From Solirubrobacter sp963837485 (lineage in GTDB: Bacteria > Actinomycetota > Thermoleophilia > Solirubrobacterales > Solirubrobacteraceae), in the NCBI GenBank assembly GCA_963837485.1, contig CAWINP010000014.1:186001-250000 (forward strand): 64,000 nt of DNA, written 5' to 3'. Shown here piece after piece: positions 7,446 through 16,843 of this stretch (positions are counted from its first letter, which is position 1; every line of letters begins with the position of its first letter). The position numbers were made by a program, and so were the translations under genes. Under the pieces are notes generated by a model. It worked only from the letters and a program-made list of their open reading frames with translations, was not told the origin of the DNA and made no database searches.

Positions 7446-8396
7446 ATGACCGCTCTCGAGCGCCGAGTCAACATGACCGCCGTCCTCCTGCCGTTCGTCA
7501 TCGTGGCGATCGCGGTTCCGCTCCTGTGGGGTGATCTCGTCGGCTGGTCCGACGTGGCTGCGTTCTCCGTGATGTACGTGCTGAGCGGCTTCGGCGTGAC
7601 GGTGGGCTTCCACCGCATGCTCACGCACCGGGCGTTCCAGGTACACAAGCCGACCCGGTACCTGTTCGCGATCCTGGGCAGCCTGAGCGTCCAGGGGCCC
7701 GTGATCGACTGGGTCGCCGACCACCGCAAGCACCACGCGCACACGGACGTCGAGGGCGATCCGCACTCGCCTCACGTCGGGCATGGCAGCGGCGTGAAGG
7801 GCGCGCTCAAGGGCCTGTGGCATGCGCACGTCGGGTGGCTGTGGCGCACGCACGGCGAGGCGCGGTCCTCGAAGTATGCGAAGGAACTCGTGGAGGACCG
7901 CGGCATGCGCATAATCAACCGGCGCTTCCCGCTCATCGCGCTCTACAGCCTGCTCATCCCCGCCGCCATCGGCGGCCTGCTCAGCATGAGCTGGAAGGGC
8001 GCGCTCACCGGTCTCGTCTGGGGCGGGTTCGCGCGGATCTTCTTCCAGCACCACATCACGTGGAGCGTGAACTCGGTCTGTCACTTCTTCGGCAAGCGCC
8101 GCTTCGACGTCGACGATCACTCGACCAACGTGTTCTGGCTGGCGCTGCCGAGCTTCGGCGAGTCGTGGCACCACAATCACCACGCGTTCCCGCGCTCGGC
8201 GGCACACGGTCTGCGCTGGTATGAATTCGACATCAGCGCCGGGCTGATCAGGCTCATGCGCCGCACCGGGCTCGCGTGGGACGTGGTGACGATCTCGCCC
8301 GAGCGCCAGCAGGCGAAGCTCGCGCCCGATCCCGCCGCGGCGCCGGCGAGCGACGAGGCGGCGCAGGAAGAGCGCGTCGCCGAGCCGGTCGCGTAA
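7446..8396 (+). CDS. Membrane acyl-CoA (fatty acid) desaturase
   Basis: Integral-membrane di-iron desaturase of the delta-9 stearoyl-CoA type, 316 residues. All three histidine boxes are present: HRMLTH, HRKHHAH and HHNHHAF, with a further QHHITWSVNSVCH in the usual place. Hydrophobic helices flank them (AVLLPFVIVAIAVPLLW, LIALYSLLIPAAIGGLL). The C-terminal tail is acidic and alanine-rich. Start ATG 7446 follows a TAGCCT box by 8 nt; the ATG 27 bp later is an alternative. It would introduce a cis double bond into membrane fatty acids. Electron donors are not encoded nearby. Confidence 0.9.
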   Translation: MTALERRVNMTAVLLPFVIVAIAVPLLWGDLVGWSDVAAFSVMYVLSGFGVTVGFHRMLTHRAFQVHKPTRYLFAILGSLSVQGPVIDWVADHRKHHAHTDVEGDPHSPHVGHGSGVKGALKGLWHAHVGWLWRTHGEARSSKYAKELVEDRGMRIINRRFPLIALYSLLIPAAIGGLLSMSWKGALTGLVWGGFARIFFQHHITWSVNSVCHFFGKRRFDVDDHSTNVFWLALPSFGESWHHNHHAFPRSAAHGLRWYEFDISAGLIRLMRRTGLAWDVVTISPERQQAKLAPDPAAAPASDEAAQEERVAEPVA

Positions 8397-8552
8397 CACC
8401 GGCGAGACCTCGCCACGCGACGGTCCGTAACGCACCAGCGGCGCCGGTTCTCATGAAGCGCTAGGCGCGTTGGCCTTCTAATGTGCGTCCATTCTCGCCC
8501 GCGCGCACGACGCGCGAGGCGAGGGGTTGGACACACCTGTAGGAGGGCCTGT

Positions 8553-10328
8553 ATGACAATCGGAGCATGGCGCGCCGCGGTGGCCGCGAGCGCCGCTCTC
8601 GCCTTGGTCGTCGCCGGCTGCGGGAGCAGCAACGACGAGGGCAATTCCAAGCCGGGCACGCCGGGGGGCACGCCGGCGGGGAGCTCGGCCAAGAAGGGCG
8701 GGGACCTGAAGGTCCTCTACGCCGCGGACGTCGACTTCATGGACCCGCGCGCGACCTATTACCAGTACGGCTTTCTCGTCGCCTATGCGACGCAGCGGCC
8801 GCTGTACTCGTACAAGCCGGACGACGCCAAGACGCCGCAGCCGGACCTCGCCGAGGGTCCTCCGGACATCTCGTCGGACGGCAAGACGGTCACCGTCAAG
8901 ATCCGCAGCGGCGTCAAGTTCTCGCCGCCGGTCAACCGCGCGGTCACGACCAAGGACGTCAAGTACGCGCTCGAGAGCGGCTTCACGAAGACCGTCAACG
9001 GTCCGTACCTGGGCGCCTATATGGGCGACATCCACGGGCTGAAGGCGTTCCAGGACGGCAAGGCCGACCAGATCTCGGGCATCGAGACGCCTGACGACCA
9101 GACGATCGTCTTCAAGCTCGATCGCCCGCGCGGCGCGATCGTCGCGGGCATGCTGAGCATGCCGGCCTCGGCTCCAGTGCCGGAGGAGTACGCGAAGAAG
9201 TTCGACGCCCAGAACCCGTCGACGTATGCCCAGCACGTGGTCGCGACCGGCCCGTACATGGTCCAGAACGACGCGCAGGGCAACCTGACCGGCTGGAAGC
9301 CGAACCAGTTCATCAAGCTCGTGCGCAACCCGAACTGGGACGCCAAGACCGACTACAAGCCGGCCTACCTGGACTCGATCACGATCCAGGAGGGCGTCGA
9401 CCCGCAGGTCGCGAGCCGCCAGATCCTGAGCGGCCAGAGCTCGGCGTCGGGCGACTTCCAGTTGCCGGCCGAGATCCTCGCGCAGACCTCGAAGAACCCG
9501 GCCCAGAAGGCGCAACTGGTGCTGACGCCGCCGACGGGCCGCTACCGCTACATCGCGCTCAACACGCGCAAGAAGCCGTTCGACAACGTCAACGTGCGCA
9601 AGGCGATCTCGGCCGTGTTCGACCGCACGGCGCTGCGCCAGGCGTTCGGCGGCCCGCTGACCGGCGACATCCCGACGCACTGGATCCCGCCGGGACAGCC
9701 GGGCTTCGACGAGGCTGGCGGCGCGCAGGGCCCGGGCGACGACTTCATGGCCAAGCCCGAGGGTGACATGGCGCTCGCGACGGAGTACATGAAGAAGGCG
9801 GGCTACCCGTCCGGCAAGTACACCGGCGGCGGGACGTTCACCGCGGTCTCCGACAGCGCGACGCAGCAGAAGAACGTCGGCGAGGTCGCGCAGGCGCAGT
9901 TCGCCAAGCTCGGCTTCAACGTCAAGACGCGCTACGTCGTGCGCAACACGATGTACACGAAGTTCTGCCAGGTGCCGAAGAACGAGCCCGACATCTGCCC
10001 GAGCGTGGGCTGGCTGAAGGACTTCGCGGACCCGGAGACAATTCTGGACGCGGTCTTCAACGGCAAGAACATCCTCGATGTGTCGAACTCGAACTTCTCG
10101 CTGCTCGACAACAAGGACCTCAACGCCCAGATGGACAAGGCCGAGGTCGTCAACGACCCGACCCAGCGCGCGCAGGCGTGGGGCGACGTCGACAAGACGG
10201 TCACCGGCCTCGCGCCGGGCGTGGCCTGGCTGTGGGACAAGCAGCCGATGCTGGAGTCCAAGAACGTCAACGGGGTCGTCAACGTCGCCAATGCGTCGTG
10301 GGACCTGACGTTCACGTCACTGAAGTAG
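8553..10328 (+). CDS. Peptide/nickel-type ABC transporter substrate-binding lipoprotein
   Basis: Extracytoplasmic binding protein of the SBP_bac_5 (DppA/OppA) family, 591 residues. The signal peptide ends in the lipobox VVAGC, so Cys21 or so is lipidated; a Gly/Ser/Pro linker follows. Family signatures include VTTKDVKYALES, YMVQND and RYIALNTRKKPFDNVNVRKAI. ATG 8553 has an AGGAGG Shine-Dalgarno 6 nt upstream. No permease or ATPase gene is beside it, so it is an orphan that must work with a transporter elsewhere. The last 12 bp overlap the converging oxidoreductase gene. Confidence 0.9.
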   Translation: MTIGAWRAAVAASAALALVVAGCGSSNDEGNSKPGTPGGTPAGSSAKKGGDLKVLYAADVDFMDPRATYYQYGFLVAYATQRPLYSYKPDDAKTPQPDLAEGPPDISSDGKTVTVKIRSGVKFSPPVNRAVTTKDVKYALESGFTKTVNGPYLGAYMGDIHGLKAFQDGKADQISGIETPDDQTIVFKLDRPRGAIVAGMLSMPASAPVPEEYAKKFDAQNPSTYAQHVVATGPYMVQNDAQGNLTGWKPNQFIKLVRNPNWDAKTDYKPAYLDSITIQEGVDPQVASRQILSGQSSASGDFQLPAEILAQTSKNPAQKAQLVLTPPTGRYRYIALNTRKKPFDNVNVRKAISAVFDRTALRQAFGGPLTGDIPTHWIPPGQPGFDEAGGAQGPGDDFMAKPEGDMALATEYMKKAGYPSGKYTGGGTFTAVSDSATQQKNVGEVAQAQFAKLGFNVKTRYVVRNTMYTKFCQVPKNEPDICPSVGWLKDFADPETILDAVFNGKNILDVSNSNFSLLDNKDLNAQMDKAEVVNDPTQRAQAWGDVDKTVTGLAPGVAWLWDKQPMLESKNVNGVVNVANASWDLTFTSLK

Positions 10329-11162
10329 CGCTCGTATAGAGGCCTCGGTGATGGGGCCGGCGACGACGATCACCTCGTCGGCGCCGGCCTCGCCGAGCGC
10401 GTCCACGTGCGCGCGGAAGTCCTCCAGCCGCACGACCGGCGTCTCGATCGGCCGCTCCGGGTTCTCCGGGTCGAGGATCACGTGCGCGCACGCGCTGCGC
10501 TTGATCTCCCCCGGGTCGCGGCCGGCTTTCTCGGCCGCCTCGGAGATCTCCGCGTTCAACGCCGCGAAGCCCTCGGGCGTGTTGCCGTAGTCGTGGTACC
10601 ACGTGTTCCACCACTCGACGTGCGGGAGCGCGATCGAGAGCATCCGCGGGCCGTTGGAGCCGATCATCAACGGCACGCGGCGGGCCGGGCGCGGCAGCAG
10701 GACGCTGTCGTCGGCGGAGTGGTACTCGCCGTCGAGCGTCACCCGCTCGCCGTCGAGCAGCCGGCGCAGGATCTCGAAGGACTCCGCGAAGCGCGAGACG
10801 CGCCGGTCGAAGGGCAGGCCGAACGCCGCGAACTCGCGCGGGTTCCAGCCGGCGCCGAGGCCGAGCACGAAGCGCCCGCCGCTGACCTCGTCGATCGTCG
10901 CGGCCATCTTGGCCAGCAGGCCCGGCGGGTGGAAGCCGGCGCAGGCGACCAGCGGCCCGAGCCGCACGCGCTCGGTCACCGCGGCGAGCGCGGAGAGCAG
11001 CGTCCACGCTTCCCACGGCCCGCGCTCCGGATCCTCGTAGAGCAGATGGTCGCCGAGCCAGATCGAGTCGAACCCGGCCGCCTCGGCGGCACGCGCCATG
11101 GCGAGGTACTCGGGCCAGCGCACCTCGCGCTCGACCTCAGGGAGCTGGATTCCGACGCGCAC
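10317..11162 (-). CDS. LLM class F420-dependent oxidoreductase
   Basis: Luciferase-like monooxygenase fold (TIM barrel), 281 residues. Typical elements are MRVGIQLPEVE, FDSIWLGDHLLY, GRFVLGLGAGWNPREFAAFG and PLMIGSNGPRML. Members in Actinobacteria usually use F420 rather than FMN; the substrate cannot be read from the sequence. The 5' end overlaps the EamA exporter gene by 26 bp, so the two are translated from one transcript. Confidence 0.85.
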   Translation of the reverse strand: MRVGIQLPEVEREVRWPEYLAMARAAEAAGFDSIWLGDHLLYEDPERGPWEAWTLLSALAAVTERVRLGPLVACAGFHPPGLLAKMAATIDEVSGGRFVLGLGAGWNPREFAAFGLPFDRRVSRFAESFEILRRLLDGERVTLDGEYHSADDSVLLPRPARRVPLMIGSNGPRMLSIALPHVEWWNTWYHDYGNTPEGFAALNAEISEAAEKAGRDPGEIKRSACAHVILDPENPERPIETPVVRLEDFRAHVDALGEAGADEVIVVAGPITEASIRALLQ

Positions 11163-12084
11163 GACCCCGTGACTCTATGCGGATCACCAGCGCGACCGAG
11201 GCGACGATGATCGCGGCGCCGATCAGCGCCATGGTGGAGATCGACTCGTCGTTGATGAGGAAGCCGAGGACGATCGCGACGACCGGGTTCACGTACGCGT
11301 ACGTGGAGACCTTGGAGATCGGCGCGTTCTGCAGCAGCCACGCGTACGCGCTGTAGGCCAGCAGCGAGCCGAATGTGATCAGGTACGCGAGCCCGAGCAG
11401 CGAGCGCGTCGACCACTCGCCCGGATGGATGTCGCCGCCCTCGCCGCCGATGAAGCCTGCGGCGAGCACGATGAGACCGCCGAGCAGGCTCTGCCAGGCG
11501 ACGGAGACGCTCGGGTCGCGCGGGAGGCTGATCCGTGGGGATGCGAACGAGCCGGTCGCCCACATCAGCGCGGCGCCGATGCAGGCCAGCGGGCCGGCGA
11601 TCGAGGCGCCGCCCTCGGGCTTGACCACGAGCGCGACGCCGGCGAAGCCGAGCAGCACGGCGCCGAGGCTCTGCCGGGTGACGCGGTCACCCGAGATCGT
11701 CCGCAGGAGGATCACCCACAGCGGGATCGAGGCCACGAGCAGCGCGGCCAACCCTGAAGGCACGTCCTGCTCGGCGACGCTGATGACCGCGTTGGCGCCG
11801 GGGAGCATCAGCCCGACGAAGGCGGCCGACAGCAGCTCCGCACGCGTGGGCCTGATGTGGCGCAGGCCCTTCCGCACGGCGATGAACGGCAGCAGGATCA
11901 GCCCGACGACGATGAACCGCGCGCCGGCCGAGAGCAGCGGCGGCATCGTCTCGACCATCAGCGCGATGGCGAGGTACGTCGAGCCCCAGACGATGTAGAC
12001 GATCCAGAGGTTCGTCCAGACGGTGAGGGTCGAGGCCTCCGCCCGGGGGAGCGGTGTCGTGGCGGAGGCCTCGACCGCGGTCAT
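11137..12084 (-). CDS. EamA/DMT family exporter
   Basis: 315 residues with ten predicted membrane helices in two EamA repeats (WIVYIVWGSTYLAIALMVE near the start; AYVNPVVAIVLGFLINDE in the second half). Such proteins export amino acids or other small metabolites; the substrate is unknown. It lies directly upstream of, and overlaps, the LLM oxidoreductase gene. Confidence 0.88.
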   Translation of the reverse strand: MTAVEASATTPLPRAEASTLTVWTNLWIVYIVWGSTYLAIALMVETMPPLLSAGARFIVVGLILLPFIAVRKGLRHIRPTRAELLSAAFVGLMLPGANAVISVAEQDVPSGLAALLVASIPLWVILLRTISGDRVTRQSLGAVLLGFAGVALVVKPEGGASIAGPLACIGAALMWATGSFASPRISLPRDPSVSVAWQSLLGGLIVLAAGFIGGEGGDIHPGEWSTRSLLGLAYLITFGSLLAYSAYAWLLQNAPISKVSTYAYVNPVVAIVLGFLINDESISTMALIGAAIIVASVALVIRIESRGRARRNPAP

Positions 12085-12165
12085 CGCGTCACCTTGCCCG
12101 GGAGAATCGCCCTCTGGGCGATTGCTCCCAGCGACGTGAGCGCGCAGCGCGAATCGTCGCCGCGC

Positions 12166-12423
12166 TCATGCCGCGCGCAGGCGCTTGGCGCGGAACGCCA
12201 GCAGGTCGACGACCTCGGCCGTGCGGCGGAACGGGTCGGCGACCTTGACGCCGGTGTCGACCGAGATGGCGGCGACGAGCTCGTCGTCGGACTCGGCGAG
12301 CAGCAGGTCGCCGGCAGGGAGCTCGGACGAGTCCAGGGCGGCGAGGCGGCGCAGGGCGGGCCCGTCGGAGCCGCGGGCGGCACGGATGACGACAGTAGGA
12401 GCGAGGTTCTGGAAAGCGGCCAT
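12166..12423 (-). CDS. Small GNAT-like hypothetical protein, 85 aa
   Basis: Pattern: VVIRAARGSDGPALRRLAAL, DSSELPAGDLLLAESDDELV, AAISVDTGVKVADPFRRTAE, then VVDLLAFRAKRL. It looks like the first half of a GNAT acetyltransferase fold (R-x-A-x5-L-x-RLA-x-LDSS) without the acetyl-CoA loop. A clear paralogue sits at 62204-62527. It is divergent from a LysR gene across a 109-bp intergenic region. The function is unknown; the conservation between the two copies supports it as a real gene. Confidence 0.7.
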   Translation of the reverse strand: MAAFQNLAPTVVIRAARGSDGPALRRLAALDSSELPAGDLLLAESDDELVAAISVDTGVKVADPFRRTAEVVDLLAFRAKRLRAA

Positions 12424-12518
12424 GATCGTGTCCTTTGTAACGGTTGCGGGGCGAACTTCGTGAGGGAGATGATCGGCACCGAACGGCAGTAGCGCAAATG
12501 ACGTTTTGCTGGTTGTCC

Positions 12519-12524
12519 TATAAG
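12519..12524 (+). promoter_or_regulatory. -10 box of the LysR gene, leaderless
   Basis: TATAAG ends 8 nt before the ATG at 12533; no ribosome site lies between. Confidence 0.45.
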
Positions 12525-12532
12525 ATCGCCTG

Positions 12533-13462
12533 ATGCTTGACGTCCGCCGTATGCGCGTCCTGCGCGAAGTCGCCGTCCGCGGCTCGTTCTCCGCCGCGGC
12601 CGAATCGCTGTCCTTCACCCAGTCGGCGATCTCCCAGCAGATCGCCGCGCTCGAGCGCGAGACCGGCACGACGCTCGTCCAGCGCAACGCGCGCGGCGTG
12701 CGGCTGACCGAGGCCGGCGAGGCGCTCGTCCGCCACACCGAGGCGATCCTCGCGCGCCTGAGCGAGGCCGAGGCCGAGCTGGAGGCGATCGCCGGCCTGC
12801 GCGGCGGGCGCCTGCGCCTGGGCGCGTTCGAGTCGGCGGCGGCGACGCTGATGCCGCTCGCCATCGCGGCCTTCCGGGCCAAGCACCCCGCCGTCGAGCT
12901 GTCGATGATCATGGGCGAGCCGGAGGAGACGCTGCCGATGCTCAAGGCCGGCGAGCTCGATCTCGTGCTCGGGTTCGACTCGCGCATCCGCGAGGAGGTC
13001 GACGGCGTCGCCCGCAACCACATGATCAGCGACCCGATGTTCCTGGTGATGGCGAGCGATCACCCGATGGCTCGCAAGCGCCACGTGAAGATCTCCGACC
13101 TCGCCGATGACACATGGATCGCCGGGAACACCGACTGCGAGTGCAACCGGCTGATCAACCGTGCCTGCGCGGTCGCCGGGTTCGAGCCGCGGATCGCGTT
13201 CCAGACCGACGACTACACCGCGATCCAGGGTTTCGTGGCCGCCGGCGTGGGCGTCTCGCTGATCGCCGAGCTCGGCCTCACGAGCATCCGCGACGACATC
13301 GTCGTCCGCCAGCTCGGGCGCGAGACGCCGGTGCGGGAGATCTACGCCGCCACCTGCGTCGGCGCGCACCGCTCGCCGGCCACGCAGGCGATGCTCGACT
13401 GCCTGATGGAAGTCGCCGCGCGCTATGAGACGCGCCGGCCGCAGCTCCAGCTCGTGTCGTGA
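12533..13462 (+). CDS. LysR family transcriptional regulator
   Basis: 309 residues. The N-terminal HTH is canonical (MRVLREVAVRGSFSAAAESL, then FTQSAISQQIAALERETGTT). A PBP2-like effector domain follows, starting near GGRLRLGAFESAAATLMP. The next gene (guanine deaminase) begins within its stop codon, so they are translationally coupled. That suggests a link to purine use, but the inducer and targets are not known. The divergent small gene at 12166-12423 is another candidate target. Confidence 0.88.
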   Translation: MLDVRRMRVLREVAVRGSFSAAAESLSFTQSAISQQIAALERETGTTLVQRNARGVRLTEAGEALVRHTEAILARLSEAEAELEAIAGLRGGRLRLGAFESAAATLMPLAIAAFRAKHPAVELSMIMGEPEETLPMLKAGELDLVLGFDSRIREEVDGVARNHMISDPMFLVMASDHPMARKRHVKISDLADDTWIAGNTDCECNRLINRACAVAGFEPRIAFQTDDYTAIQGFVAAGVGVSLIAELGLTSIRDDIVVRQLGRETPVREIYAATCVGAHRSPATQAMLDCLMEVAARYETRRPQLQLVS

Positions 13463-13920
13463 TGCAGTTGCTGCGCCAGGCGATCGCGCTCGCCGTGGAG
13501 TCGGCGGGCACCGACGGCGGGCCGTTCGGCGCCGTGGTCGCCCGTGGCGAGGTGATCGTCGCCACGGGGACCAACCGCGTGACCGCGTCCGTCGACCCGA
13601 CCGCGCACGCCGAGATCGTGGCGATCCGCCGCGCGGCCGAGACGCTCGGCACGCACGATCTCTCCGGCTGCACGCTGTATGCGAGCACCGAGCCCTGCCC
13701 GATGTGCCTGGCGGCGACCTGGTGGGCGCGGATCGGCGAGATCGTGTTCGCCGCCGACCGCGACGCCGCCGCGCGTGCCGGCTTCGACGACGCGGCGATC
13801 TATCAGGAGGTCGCGTCCGAGCGCGATGTCCGCTCGATCCCCTGCCGGCAGCACCTCGCCGACGAGGGCGAGGCGCCGTTCCAGGCCTGGGCGGCCAACC
13901 CGGCTCGACAGCCGTATTGA
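13462..13920 (+). CDS. guaD: Guanine deaminase (cytidine-deaminase fold)
   Basis: Hydrolyses guanine to xanthine and ammonia. 152 residues. The zinc site is HAEIVAIRRA plus TEPCPMCLAATWWAR. The small-type GuaD signatures DGGPFGAVV, DPTAHAE, FDDAAIYQE and PFQAWAANP closely follow the Bacillus subtilis enzyme, which separates it from tRNA adenosine deaminases. The start overlaps the LysR stop (TGATG); an in-frame GTG lies 3 bp earlier. Confidence 0.85.
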   Translation: MQLLRQAIALAVESAGTDGGPFGAVVARGEVIVATGTNRVTASVDPTAHAEIVAIRRAAETLGTHDLSGCTLYASTEPCPMCLAATWWARIGEIVFAADRDAAARAGFDDAAIYQEVASERDVRSIPCRQHLADEGEAPFQAWAANPARQPY

Positions 13921-13997
13921 CGGCTTCCGACAGCTGAACGGGGCAAACGGCCGCGACGGTCCATATCTTGCGGCCCTCCACTAGAGGGGGTCTCTGT

Positions 13998-16221
13998 ATG
14001 CGTAGGGTTGCCAGGATGGCGCTATGGCTGGCGCCGCTCATCGCGATCGCGGTCGCGGTCGCCGCCGGTCCGGCGCGCGCCCAGATCCCGGCCACGGGGG
14101 TCGGCAGCGCGACGGTCGTGCCGATCCAGGTCACAGGGCCGCCCGCGAACCGCTTCAACCTCGTGATCGCCGGCGACGGCTACACGGAGTCCGAGCAGGA
14201 CAAGTTCATGCAGCAGGTGGACAAGCACCTGAACGTGATGTGGTCGATCGAGCCGTACAAGTCCTACCGGAATTACATCAACGTCTACGCGATCAAGATC
14301 ATCTCCGGCGACTCCGGGATCAGCTGTGACCCGAACCTCACTTCACCGCGCAAGACCACGCCGCTGAGCATGGGATTCTGGGGCGGCTGCAGCGCGTCGA
14401 GCGTGCAGCGCCTGATTTCCGTCAACAACACCAAGTTGGCGCAGTACACCGCGCTCGCTCCCGGGGTCAGCCAGCGGCTGGCGATCGCCAACAGCGACAC
14501 GTACGGCGGGGCGGGTGGCACGAACGCGACCGCCTCGGGCGGAAACTCGCTGTCGGCGCTGATCTCCCCGCATGAGATCGGCCACTCGCTCGGCGGCCTG
14601 CAGGACGAGTACGACTACTACCAGCGCGGTGTGCTCGGCGGCTGCTACAGCGGCGGCGAGCCGACGTCCGTTCACCACACGCTGCTGACCGTCGACCAGA
14701 TGCTCTCCCAGCAGAAGAAGTGGTGGCGCTGGCTCGGCGAGCCGAGCGAGGCAGGCGGGCTGATCGGCCGCTACGAGGGCGGCATGTACTTCGACAAGTG
14801 CGTCTGGCGGCCGAGCCAGCACTCGATCATGAAGACGCTCGGCTACTACTACGACCAGGTCAGCCGCGAGGTGATGACCCAGCGGATCGCCTCGCGGGTC
14901 AAGCTCGTGGACGCCTCGACGCCGACGACGACGCAGCCGGGCCGCACCGACACCGTGTGGGTGGAGACGCAGCATCCGGTCGACCACGAGCTCGACGTCA
15001 CGTGGGCGCTCGACGGCACCAACCTCGCCACCAACAACACACGCGCGCTCGACCTCTCGGCGCTGAGCCTCGGCGCGGGGACGCATTCGCTGACCGCCAC
15101 GGTCGTCGATCCGACGACGTTCGTGCGCGACCCGGCGATCCGTAACGGCACCGCGCTGACGCAGAAGCTGACGTGGACGATCAAGGACGCGGTGAACGAC
15201 CCGGTGACGGTGACGCCGGCGATCACGCGCTCGACCTCGACCGACAAGCCGGTCGGCCGCAACGACGTGGTGTACGTCGAGACGACGCATCCCGACGGGG
15301 CGGTCATGTGGACGCTCGACGGCGCGACCGTCGGCGGCGCGGCGAAGAACCTCCGTCTGTCGAGCCTGAGCATCGCGCCCGGCTCGCACACGCTGGTGGC
15401 GAAGTACGGCGACGACACGCGCACGTGGAAGGTCGACGCCACCGAGCCGGTGACGACGTACGCGGTATCCACGCCCCGAGCGATCATCAGCCGGCCCGGC
15501 GCCGAGGTGCCCGAGTACATCTTCGAGGGCCCGTTCAGCATGAAGCTGACGGCGACCGACGACGACCCCGGCTACGTGGTCCCGGAGTTCCGGGTGGACG
15601 GCGACGGGTGGCAGAACTTCTACGGCTGGCCGACCGACGCCGGCGCCCCGTTCCAGTTCTCCAGCACCGGCACCGACATCGATCTGCTCAATTACGGCAA
15701 GCTCGCTTACGGTAAGCACGTGATCGAGTACCGGGCGATCGACGCGGCCGGCAACGTCGCCACCGCGAAGCGGTTCATCGCCAACTACATCGACCCGGAG
15801 AAGAGCGAGGTCGGCGACGCCGGCGGCACGGTGCCCGCGACGCTGGCGCTCACGCTCGGCATCGCCGGCGAGCTTCGGTGCGTTCGTGCCGGGCCTGGCC
15901 AAGGACTATGACGCGGCGCTGGCCGCGGACGTGGTGAGCACGGCCGGGGACGCGGTGCTGAGCGTGGCGGATCCGTCCGGGACCAACCGGCTCGTGAACG
16001 GTGCGTTCTCGCTGCCGGCCGCGCTGCAGGTGAAGGCGTCGAGCCCGCTCGGCAGCGGCGGGGCGCTCGGGCCGCTCGGGAGCGTGCTCACCTACGCCAC
16101 GCCGGTGAGCCACGACCCGGTGACGGTCACGTTCCGGCAGACGATCGGCGCCAACGACCCGCTGCGCACCGGCAGCTACGCCAAGACGCTGACGTTCACC
16201 CTGTCGACGACGAGTCCGTGA
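13998..16221 (+). CDS. Secreted M64-type metallopeptidase, frameshifted
   Basis: Signal peptide (MRRVARMALWLAPLIAIAVA, cleavage after ARA), then an IgA-peptidase M64-type catalytic domain with the zinc motif HEIGHSLGGLQDEY starting at residue 192. After it come two or three Ig-like modules (VWVETQHPVDHELDVTWALD; VYVETTHPDGAVMWTLDG) and a chitinase-like 'EYRAIDAAGNV' module. The first frame stops at 15911 after a meaningless tail. One base less near 15861-15870 joins it to an open frame reading ASFGAFVPGLAKDYDAALAA through to TFTLSTTSP at 16221. That is the expected C-terminal module, so one nucleotide appears inserted. It ends inside the converging response-regulator gene (26-bp overlap). Confidence 0.8.
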
Positions 16222-16843
16222 TGCCGTTGGCGTACGCGTAGACGACGGCCTGCGCGCGATCGCGGGCGCCGATCTTGGCGAAGATGTGGTTGACATGGCT
16301 CTTCACCGTGGCCGCGCTGACCACCAGGCGCTCCGCGATCTCCGCGTTGGTGAGGCCCTCGGCGATCAGGCCGAGGACCTCCGCCTCGCGCGGCGTGAGG
16401 TCGTCGGGAAGCGGGGCGGCGGCCGGCGTGGCGAGCGCGGCGACGACGTGGTGCTGGACGGCAGGGTCCAGTGCCGCCTCGCCGCGCGCGACCGCCTCCA
16501 TCGCGGCGCGGATCTCCTCGGCGCCGGCGTCCTTGGTCAGGTAGCCGCGGGCGCCGGCGCGCAGCGCGCCGAGCACGGAGGCGTCGTCGGCGTAGGTGGT
16601 GAGCGCGATCGCGCGCGGGCGCGGGCCGCGCTCGGTCAGCCGGCGGATCGCCTCGGTGCCGTTCAGGCGCGGCATCGAGAGGTCCATCAGGACGATGTCG
16701 GGGTCGTGCCGGGCGGCGAGCTCGAGAGCCTCCTGTCCGTCGGCGGCGGTGGCGACGAGCTCCACGCCGTCGAGCAGGCTCAGCAGCGTGCCCAGGCCGT
16801 CGCGCACGACGCGCTGGTCGTCGGCGAGCAGGACGCGAATCAC
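16196..16843 (-). CDS. NarL/LuxR-type response regulator
   Basis: 215 residues. The receiver domain has the acidic pair (LLADDQ), the phospho-Asp in DIVLMDLSMPRLNGTEAIRR, and Lys in YLTKDA. The LuxR-type HTH is LTPREAEVLGLIAEGLTNAE with SAATVKSHVNHIFAKI. It starts with GTG 16843 inside the last codons of the kinase gene (4-bp overlap), so the pair is made together. The likely DNA target is the 20-bp palindrome upstream of the kinase and ABC transporter genes. Confidence 0.93.
   Translation of the reverse strand: MIRVLLADDQRVVRDGLGTLLSLLDGVELVATAADGQEALELAARHDPDIVLMDLSMPRLNGTEAIRRLTERGPRPRAIALTTYADDASVLGALRAGARGYLTKDAGAEEIRAAMEAVARGEAALDPAVQHHVVAALATPAAAPLPDDLTPREAEVLGLIAEGLTNAEIAERLVVSAATVKSHVNHIFAKIGARDRAQAVVYAYANGITDSSSTG

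Noticed and set aside
13968..13997. Earlier start for the M64 peptidase
   Set aside because: It would put ten extra residues before a normal signal peptide; ATG 13998 gives a standard one.
14343..15902. 519-codon minus-strand frame
   Set aside because: Antisense to the M64 peptidase, composition typical of a shadow frame.
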